Source: a bacterium
GTDB lineage: Bacteria > UBP4 > UBA4092 > JAOAEQ01
Direction of reading: 5' to 3'
Length of the DNA stretch: 27,686 nucleotides
NCBI GenBank assembly: GCA_026416715.1
Contig: JAOAEQ010000001.1
Location: 243,043-270,728 of the forward strand
In this document: one piece after another, positions 17,180 through 23,870 of the stretch
Layout of the letters: each line of letters begins with the position of its first letter
How positions within the stretch are numbered: position 1 is the first letter of the stretch
The notes under the pieces: model-generated
Told to the model about the DNA's origin: nothing
What the model saw: only the letters and a program-made list of their open reading frames with translations
Databases searched by the model: none
Translations under genes and position numbers: made by a program

Positions 17180-19474
17180 ATGAAATTAACCAACAATGAT
17201 AACAGTTTTATAGTTCTGGCAAAAAATTATTTATTTTGGAAACCACCCTTGATACGAAATTATATTCCACTATCCATCATCGTAGTATTGTGCTTAATAT
17301 TTCCCATTCATCTTTTCGCTAAAGAATATAGCAATGTTAACATCATTTATGTAGATACGACATCATTTAAATTACAAACTGGCAACTATTTACTGGAATA
17401 TTCAGTCAAAACCACGGAAAATATCCAGGGATGGATTATCATCCGGCGAACTGGAGTCAATAATTTTGGGATCGCTACAAAGTTAGCAAATGGACAGGGA
17501 TTGGATGTAACTGATGCTTGCGGTTCCCGTGAGGCCTCTCTCTATGGATGGAAAGATTTGCGTAAAGATTCAAATATGTTCCGTTTCCTGACCGTTGAAG
17601 ATACAACGGATATGATACAAATTCGTATTCAAACAGAAAGACAATGGGCAAAATTCGATGCTTACCTGTATGTTTATAAAAAATATCCTGGCTTGATACG
17701 TTGGACTGTAACCGCATATGCTAAAGAAGATAAAGCATTTTCGGGTAAAGCAACACCCGATTGTTTTTTCTATGTCAACGGAATGATAACTCAATGGGGT
17801 GAACAACCACAAGAAGTTGTTCGATATAGTGTGCAGCGAGGTCCAGCTTCAGGGATTTTATATTTTCGGAGCATTCCGATGAATAGCTACGTTTTTTATT
17901 TTGAGGATTTTTCGTCTTTAAACGATATTTACCGCCTTACGCAATGTGATAATCCTTATGATTATCCCGCTTTGGGAAACCCTGGTGCTGTTCGGATGGG
18001 CCACCCGGAAAGTTGGTTCCAGATGTCCAGTCCCGATGGGAATAATGTCCAGCCGCTCAAACCATATCAAGAGAAAATTGAAAAGTTTTCTGAATTCGGA
18101 TATGAACGACCGCAGAGTTATCGTATCCCCAAAGGAAAAACAGTTACCTTAGCAGATACATATCTTTATCTTCGGCCAGTGACTAACCATGATAATATTA
18201 CCATCTGTAAAAATTTTGTTGAAATGCTAGCTGATATCTATCAATACATCTATAAACCGCCAATGATAAAAACTGATTGGGCTAACGATATTGTACCCCA
18301 AATGGTTAATGATATTATGCGGATTGAAAACACATCGATTGTGTTGGGAAAATATAAAATACCACGCGCTTATGTACATTATGAACATGAAGATAGCCAA
18401 CTCTGGACGATAGTTCAGCTTCTTCACCCGTTAGAATTATATATAAAAAAATATCCGGGTAAGAAAAATGCAGTTGAGTTACGAAACCGTTTAAATGAAT
18501 CACTTCCATTATTTTTCGATAAGGAATGGAAGGGATTCCATAATAATCTAGCGCCAATTAATCAGGATGTATTTTTTACCGTTGTTTATATTTTTACTCC
18601 TGCGGTAATTATTGCAGACTTAGCACGATTAGGAAATCAAAATGCTACAACGATGCTGATGGGATTTCGTGATCGTTTATTAATTATGGGGAAAGCGTAT
18701 AATTATGAAATGGCAGATATCTGGTTACGTGATTTCAGTAAACAAAAAGGATATTATCAGACGGACGCGCTTTGTTGTTATATGTATGTAATGATGGCGT
18801 TATATGAGCTCAGTGGCGGGAAAGATAAGGAATGTTTATCCGCAGCAATAGCTGCCGCTAAACGGCTAGAACTTAGATGTATGGACTTAATGTGGGAAGC
18901 GAATATGACCGCTGCGGGGGTTGTAGCTTGCGAACAATTATACAAAGCTACAGGCGACGAGAAATACCGAGCATTAGCATATATTCCACTAGCGAATGTT
19001 TTACGCGAATGTTGGTTATGGGAATCAGATTATGGTGCAGGTGAAAAGACGGTAACATTTTGGTCGGTTTGTCCTTGTCCTGGCGCACCTACGACAGCAG
19101 AATTTGAAGCCCATCGAATGCGATACCATTTTAAAGAGTATCAAAAAATGGCATCTGATTTTTTGTCATCTAATGTAAACGCGTTATTAATTGATAGTTG
19201 GAAGCGAGGCCCTACACAAAGTAGATTTGCACTTCCTCCGATTCTTGCAAAAGAAGGATTGATTCAATATATGGCCAAAGAAGGGAAAACTCAGACTAAC
19301 TGCGGAGAAATTAGGTATACCCAGATGATTCCTTTCGAAGATGTGCGAGCAACTTGGGGTACGGATTTAGAATGGTGGCAGAATAATACTAAATTAGGCG
19401 CAGTTGGACAGGAAATATACGGTGCTGGTGGACCGATTTGGTATGCGATATGGCAAGATGAGTTAAATGAATAG
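17180..19474 (+). CDS. Secreted protein of unknown family, helical toroid-like C-terminal half
   Basis: A 764-residue protein beginning with a long basic leader and a hydrophobic helix (about 29-47, LSIIVVLCLIFPIHLFA), either a signal peptide cut after A47 or an anchor. The first half (about 50-350) is rich in beta-type segments, with NVNIIYVDTTSFKLQ and a cluster of aromatic residues. The second half is helical with repeated helix pairs (YYQTDALCCYMYVMMALYE, LYKATGDEKYRALAYIPLANV), as in (alpha/alpha)6 glycosidases and lyases. WSVCPCPGAPTTAEFEAHRM is the most distinctive segment. I do not recognise the family; it is not a standard SusD, GH127 or heparinase by eye. A good Shine-Dalgarno, AGAAGGT, precedes the start. 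Context suggests an extracytoplasmic polysaccharide-degrading enzyme feeding the transporters. Confidence 0.75.
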   Translation: MKLTNNDNSFIVLAKNYLFWKPPLIRNYIPLSIIVVLCLIFPIHLFAKEYSNVNIIYVDTTSFKLQTGNYLLEYSVKTTENIQGWIIIRRTGVNNFGIATKLANGQGLDVTDACGSREASLYGWKDLRKDSNMFRFLTVEDTTDMIQIRIQTERQWAKFDAYLYVYKKYPGLIRWTVTAYAKEDKAFSGKATPDCFFYVNGMITQWGEQPQEVVRYSVQRGPASGILYFRSIPMNSYVFYFEDFSSLNDIYRLTQCDNPYDYPALGNPGAVRMGHPESWFQMSSPDGNNVQPLKPYQEKIEKFSEFGYERPQSYRIPKGKTVTLADTYLYLRPVTNHDNITICKNFVEMLADIYQYIYKPPMIKTDWANDIVPQMVNDIMRIENTSIVLGKYKIPRAYVHYEHEDSQLWTIVQLLHPLELYIKKYPGKKNAVELRNRLNESLPLFFDKEWKGFHNNLAPINQDVFFTVVYIFTPAVIIADLARLGNQNATTMLMGFRDRLLIMGKAYNYEMADIWLRDFSKQKGYYQTDALCCYMYVMMALYELSGGKDKECLSAAIAAAKRLELRCMDLMWEANMTAAGVVACEQLYKATGDEKYRALAYIPLANVLRECWLWESDYGAGEKTVTFWSVCPCPGAPTTAEFEAHRMRYHFKEYQKMASDFLSSNVNALLIDSWKRGPTQSRFALPPILAKEGLIQYMAKEGKTQTNCGEIRYTQMIPFEDVRATWGTDLEWWQNNTKLGAVGQEIYGAGGPIWYAIWQDELNE

Positions 19475-19510
19475 AACAGCAATGTCATAATATTTCCAAC
19501 CGAATTAAGT

Positions 19511-20803
19511 ATGAACGTACAAAATGATATTGTTATCTACATGTGTGGTATCGGACTCATATTCGGATTATTGGCTTGTTCGCACAAAACAACAAATAAC
19601 CAAACGAAAAAGCAAATAATTATTGTTAATATGACTCGGGATATGGTTGAGATTCATCAGGAAAATTTAAAAATCGAGCAAGAATTTATGCGATTAAATC
19701 CGAATATTAAAGTTATAAATATCAATGTACCGAATCGAAGTTATTGGACAAAATTATTAACGATGATTGCTGCCGGTAATCCGCCAGATATGATTTTATT
19801 AGATACAGAACAATTCCCAAAATTTGTTAAACGAGGTTATCTGCTTGATTTAACGCCATATCTTGAGAAAGATAGGGAAATTGAAATAGATGATTATTTT
19901 CCGGAAGCGGTTCGGCGAAGTTCATATCAAAAGAAAATCTTCGGTATTCCAACAGATACTGCAATAGCCCTTCCTTTTTACAATTGTGATATATTTGACC
20001 AAGTAGGAATACCATATCCATCTGAACATTGGAGTTGGGATGATTATCTTAGGATCGCGAAAAAGTTGACCCGAGATATTGATGATGATGGGAAAATTGA
20101 TATTTATGGTAGTGGCGGTGTTCCTTGGATTCAATATACATTTTCGCAAGGAGGACATTTTGTTGATAATCCCATAAATCCTACTAAATGTACCATTGAT
20201 GACCAAATTGTAATGAATGCAATCCAGTGGGTAGCTGATTTACGATTAGTCCATAAGGTTTCACCGGATCCAGCGCAACTCGCTTATGAAACTGTCGATG
20301 ATATGTTTGTGGCTGGGAAAATCGCGATGAATATCAATGGCCATTGGCTAGTACCTAAATATAGAGCAATTAAGAAATTTCGCTGGAATGTTGCATCAAT
20401 GCCAACCGGAAAAGTCGGGAAAGCGGCGATTAATTTTGGTTCCTGTTATGCAATTCCAGCTGGAACTAAACATCCAGATGCTGCTTGGAAACTCTTAAAA
20501 TTTTATGCAAGTATACCTATTGCAAAGCGATTTGTTTCGTTTGGATATTTTACTCCGGCCAATAAGTTGATTGCATACTCTCCAGAATTTTTAAACAGCG
20601 GTTTACCTCCGGCTAATGAAAAAGCTTTCCTTGAAGCAATGCATTATACTGTTTCGTATCCGTTTTTCGAGAAGAATTCGGAAATGATTGATATGTTCAA
20701 TTCGGAATTACAATCGATTTTTATTGGGACTAAAAAAGCTAAAGATGTTTGTCCGCAACTTGCAAAACAAATAAATCAACGTATTTTTAATCGAGGTGAG
20801 TGA
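19511..20803 (+). CDS. Second family-1 sugar-binding lipoprotein, without its own permeases
   Basis: A 430-residue extracytoplasmic solute-binding protein. The N-terminal hydrophobic stretch ends at lipobox LLAC (Cys23). Family features are VNMTRDMVEIHQ, FMRLNPNIKVI, AAGNPPDMILLDTEQFP, WSWDDYLRIAKKLTRD, INFGSCYAIPAGTKHPDAAWKLLKFY. It shares the layout of the binding protein at 8592 but is clearly diverged, so it probably binds a different sugar. No permease follows; it may share the permeases at 9914-11668 or have lost its own in the degenerate DNA nearby. Its stop overlaps the coding start region of the next GH130 gene, coupling the two. Confidence 0.92.
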   Translation: MNVQNDIVIYMCGIGLIFGLLACSHKTTNNQTKKQIIIVNMTRDMVEIHQENLKIEQEFMRLNPNIKVININVPNRSYWTKLLTMIAAGNPPDMILLDTEQFPKFVKRGYLLDLTPYLEKDREIEIDDYFPEAVRRSSYQKKIFGIPTDTAIALPFYNCDIFDQVGIPYPSEHWSWDDYLRIAKKLTRDIDDDGKIDIYGSGGVPWIQYTFSQGGHFVDNPINPTKCTIDDQIVMNAIQWVADLRLVHKVSPDPAQLAYETVDDMFVAGKIAMNINGHWLVPKYRAIKKFRWNVASMPTGKVGKAAINFGSCYAIPAGTKHPDAAWKLLKFYASIPIAKRFVSFGYFTPANKLIAYSPEFLNSGLPPANEKAFLEAMHYTVSYPFFEKNSEMIDMFNSELQSIFIGTKKAKDVCPQLAKQINQRIFNRGE

Positions 20804-20808
20804 CCTTT

Positions 20809-21954
20809 ATGAAACCATATAGATTACCGGTTCAACGTATCAATGATGGTAAACCTATTATTACACCTCAAGGTTCTGCGTGGGAATCTGGGGTAACCTT
20901 CAATGCAACCGCGATTTATTTACCTAGGTCGGAAAAGAACGACGCAATAATTTTGAAATTGCTGGGACTAAAAGAAATATCCGATAAAAAGTTAGATGAT
21001 GGAGTTGTAGCAATATTTTACCGTGCTCGACCCAAACAGGATCCGGGATATCGATGGTCACGTTCCTACATCGGACTAGCAATATTTACTCCTATGTTTG
21101 AATTGCTAAAACGGTTCCCTGAGCCAATCTTATCTCCCGCGAACAAGGTAACAGCGTATGATGGATTAGGCGTTGAAGACCCTAGAATTACTAGGATAGA
21201 CGATACATTCTACTGTGTTTATTGTGGTGTTGCTGATAAATTGAATGGAGATTATCAGGCATCAATATGTTTGGCACGTTCAACTGATTTATTCACATGG
21301 GAAAAACTTGGTCCAGTTCAAGGTGAAGTTAATTTCCCACATATAAAAAATAAAGATGGCGTTTTATTTCCTGAGAAAATTGAGGGAAAATATTTTCTGC
21401 TCCATCGACCGTATCATAATGAGTTACCATTATCTGATTTTAGTATACATCTCGCAATGGCGGATTCGTTACCTGGAGTTTGGAAAAATTGTGGGGAAAT
21501 ACTTCACTCTTTTATAAATCCAGAATGTTGTGATTCTTGGGTTGGTGCCGGCTCGGTTCCGATTCCGATAGGAGATAAAAAATATCTGGTTATATACCAT
21601 ATTGGTAATTTTTTGAAAAAGGATAAGAATTTACGAGAATATGATTTAGGGGCAGCGATTTTTGATTTTAATAACTTTTCAGAAAAGCAGCCAGCGGTAA
21701 TTGTTGATAAGAGATTAGAACCGTTGATGGTTCCGGAGACTAAATGGGAAATAGAAGCCCCGTATTCGGATAGTGTAGCGAATGTTGTTTTTATTTGCGG
21801 GTCGTATGAATACAAAGGAGATATTTACCTCATTTATGGTGGTGGAGATACTTATACTCTTGCTGCGAAGGTGAACAAACAAGTATTGTTAGAAGAACTA
21901 CAAAAAAGCGATTCTACTAACCCATATATCAAAAATAAAACAAATTTTTTATAA
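20809..21954 (+). CDS. GH130-family glycoside phosphorylase or hydrolase (third propeller gene)
   Basis: A 381-residue cytoplasmic GH130-fold enzyme: GKPIITPQGSAWES, FNATAI (31-36), FYRARPKQDPG (70-80), GVEDPRIT (121-128) with the catalytic-type D124, LHRPYHNELP, GAGSVPI, and C-terminal IYGGGDTYTLAAKV. It is diverged from the two other propeller genes, so a distinct linkage preference is likely. The ATG at 20809 is preferred over the GTG at 20800 because GAGGTGA (20793-20799) sits 9 bases before it, inside the end of the binding-protein gene. It is the last intact gene of the island; no terminator hairpin was seen after it. Confidence 0.92.
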   Translation: MKPYRLPVQRINDGKPIITPQGSAWESGVTFNATAIYLPRSEKNDAIILKLLGLKEISDKKLDDGVVAIFYRARPKQDPGYRWSRSYIGLAIFTPMFELLKRFPEPILSPANKVTAYDGLGVEDPRITRIDDTFYCVYCGVADKLNGDYQASICLARSTDLFTWEKLGPVQGEVNFPHIKNKDGVLFPEKIEGKYFLLHRPYHNELPLSDFSIHLAMADSLPGVWKNCGEILHSFINPECCDSWVGAGSVPIPIGDKKYLVIYHIGNFLKKDKNLREYDLGAAIFDFNNFSEKQPAVIVDKRLEPLMVPETKWEIEAPYSDSVANVVFICGSYEYKGDIYLIYGGGDTYTLAAKVNKQVLLEELQKSDSTNPYIKNKTNFL

Positions 21955-22661
21955 GAATGGCAGAGAATGTTAAAATAAAGTAGAAATTGTTTATTGTGTT
22001 GGAATAGCAACATTTAAATAACTGCATTATATTTTCTAGTACGCTTTTGATGACCAACAGAATATCCGAGTATTCTTGCAGTTACTTACTAATTTAGCTG
22101 ATTATGCTAATAAAGCTTACCGAAAGCATGCTCGAGCTGAAAATATTCGACGAGGCGCATTACCCAATTAGGAGAAGAAAATCGGTTGAGGTTTTTATAC
22201 AATTAGATATTAAAATGATGTATGATGAACAAAAGAAACGTTAAGGATTGATGGCGAACAAATGTTCCTGTAAGTTCAAGTATGTCCGGATTGTATGCAA
22301 GCAAAAGCTTGCGCGTCGAAACGGATTTTTTTATCAGCCGCTTGCCAATCTCTCGTTGGATAACAACAGTACATTCGAAGTACACTTCTAGTGAGTGGCG
22401 ATCTCACTGGTATGGATCGTTCCTTCAGCCGGATGCCCAAAAATAGTCTCGGAGCCCAACCGTTTAAATAATATTTTATAAATGGTTCTATGTTACCCGG
22501 GTTATTTCGAAATAGATGTCCTCGAAATTGACCGAGTGGTTGATTAAATACAATTTGCATTATCCGTAACAAGTTTATACTATTAAATGCTGCTGTATGA
22601 CAATTGATATAATCAATACAACACAGAACGAATTCATAGGTATAAAAGGTCCTAAAATACC
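21955..22661. other. Degenerate region with coding-like scraps
   Basis: There is no intact gene. One plus-strand scrap of 43 codons (22040-22171, starting AFDDQQNIRVFLQLL) is bounded by stops and reads like a helical protein fragment of unknown family. Another stretch (22250-22430) contains several short coding-like pieces in different frames on either strand. Together with the recognisable fragments downstream, this looks like decayed island genes. Confidence 0.45.
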
Positions 22662-22772
22662 GGTTATTGTCGTTTTTTTAATCAGGGATTGTTTTTATAT
22701 AAAAATCAATGGTGGTTATATTATGGTGCAGCGGATCATGTCTGTTGTGTAGCGACCGCACATCTGAAGTAA
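22662..22772 (+). pseudogene. C-terminal fragment of a GH130-type gene
   Basis: A 36-codon open stretch ending in a natural TAA reads NQGLFLYKNQWWLYYGAADH then VCCVATAHLK, the terminal blade of GH130 enzymes (compare YYGAGDTYICHVA at the end of the gene at 12582 and RWWLYYGGSEYYTCLA in the gene at 15951). Nothing recognisable of the N-terminal blades lies directly upstream. This is a remnant of a fourth propeller gene, not a functional protein. Confidence 0.75.
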
Positions 22773-23241
22773 TCAGAACATGCATTGGTTGGAGAAAGAA
22801 TAAAGAAATTTTCATCGAGATTTCAATTCTTTTAGTCTTATACGTATGCACAATGTGCTCTATTAACCCGTAGCTATTCCTCAAATTGGTATGCGAGCTA
22901 TTTCTCGTAATATTAGTTAATTATACCCGATATCTGCAAAAGTATTACAACAAGATTGGGGTTATCCCGTTAGAATAGGTAAATTTCACTGATTGCAGAA
23001 TTGGCTATAGGAGTATAAACGCTAACAATAGATAGCATCTCCTGTTAGGGGGAAGTGGCCAGGAAATTGCTTAGACGAAAAATATTTGAGTACCCGCTAC
23101 TAAATGACGCTGCCATAGAGTTAAACGAGGATTCGGGATTAAAACCCCTAGGATTGGATAGGCTACCATTTTCCCGAGTTGAAGCTCGGGGAGATTGAAT
23201 ACTTTGACCTAATTCGTCCCTAGTTTTAGTTAGAAGGAATA
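22773..23241. other. Non-coding or degenerate region
   Basis: There is no intact gene. A scrap near 22870-22985 reads IPQIGMRAISRNIS-stop-LYPISAKVLQQDWGY, protein-like but of unknown family. A small hairpin, CCCGAG/CTCGGG, lies near 23173-23190, without a T-run. Nothing else was recognised. Confidence 0.4.
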
Positions 23242-23340
23242 GAATACGCTTTATCAATCGGAAAGGAAGGAGACCGTGTTCCCTTAATAAGAGCAAGCGG
23301 TAGCAGATAGTGTAGCTACATACTAGGGAGGAAAGCGTTT
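23242..23340 (+). pseudogene. N-terminal fragment of a URO-D gene
   Basis: One frame reads KEGDRVPL near the start and ILGRKAF at the end, matching residues 14-21 and 34-40 of the URO-D protein encoded at 5028, with a stop and small indels between. At DNA level long runs agree with 5046-5150, for example GAGCAAGCGGTAGC and GGGAGGAAAGCGTTTA. It is therefore a decayed paralogue of that gene. Similarity stops at 23340, exactly where an RHS core sequence begins. Confidence 0.75.
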
Positions 23341-23587
23341 ATCGGTGTGCTCGGTGGTATGACTCGGTAGTGGGGAGGTTTATAACCAAAGATCCTCGGG
23401 TTAAAACGAATATTTTATATTATCAAGAGGTGGGTGCGGTCAACGAAAAACCTCCAGCGGTGAAATGAACCAGGTTTTGAAATATCCAGAAAATCTAAAT
23501 CCTTATGGTTATAGTACGAATAATCCGATAAACTTTATTGATCCAACAAGCAGATGTACAAAAAAAACCAGAATGAGTGCCCTTAGA
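23340..23587 (+). pseudogene. RHS repeat-associated core domain fragment
   Basis: The frame from 23340 reads YRCARWYDSVVGRFITKDP, the hallmark of the RHS core (Y-x-R-A-R-x-Y-D-x-x-x-G-R-F-I-x-x-D-P). It ends at a TGA (23466-23468). A frame shifted by one base continues with NPYGYSTNNPINFIDPTS, the conserved end of the same core (N-x-Y-x-Y-x-x-N-N-P-x-N-x-x-D-P-T-G), before a stop at 23585-23587. RHS proteins are very large secreted or surface toxins; here only about 80 codons of the core remain, with a frameshift and neither the repeats nor an intact toxin tail. Confidence 0.85.
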
Positions 23588-23608
23588 AGAACCGCCATAA
23601 ATGTAAAA

Positions 23609-23850
23609 ATGGGTGGAAAATAAATCACCCCATCATACGGGAATGTGGCAAGATGATTACATAGGTTGTTGTGAAGAGATTGGACAATTATGCCGTGTAA
23701 TCGGTTAAGATTTTCATTCCATTTCGGTTCCGGTTCCCAAGTTTTATAAATTATATTAAGGCGAGTTAAAATATCATTATCTATTTTCTTCGAAACCGAC
23801 CGAAGAAAATAAATCCGTAAGTAATCGAATTTGATTGGGAAATCTATCAA
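23609..23850 (-). pseudogene. Small truncated gene downstream of the DUF499 ATPase, family unknown
   Basis: A minus-strand frame opens at a TTG (23850), 20 bases after the DUF499 stop. It reads about 80 codons of credible protein (FDYLRIYFLRSVSKKID, WEPEPKWNENLNRLHG, ATFPYDGVIYFPP). The frame stays open to 23509, but its last 33 codons are simply antisense to the RHS fragment and turn hydrophobic, so real coding probably ends near 23609. A TAA lies just upstream of the start, and no Shine-Dalgarno is visible. It may be the surviving 5' part of a third gene of the DUF1156-DUF499 operon, cut by the RHS scrap. I do not recognise the family. Confidence 0.35.
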
Positions 23851-23870
23851 ATAGAAGCAGCGTTATTTTT

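Noticed and set aside
22276-22572. Minus-strand 98-codon frame, with a PAS-like snippet (ETIFGHPAEG) in a neighbouring frame
   Set aside because: The similarity is about ten residues in a different frame from the open one; too little to call a gene or PAS relic.
23173-23215. CRISPR-like repeat (CTCGGGGAGATTGAATAC)
   Set aside because: Only a single copy exists and no regularly spaced repetition follows.
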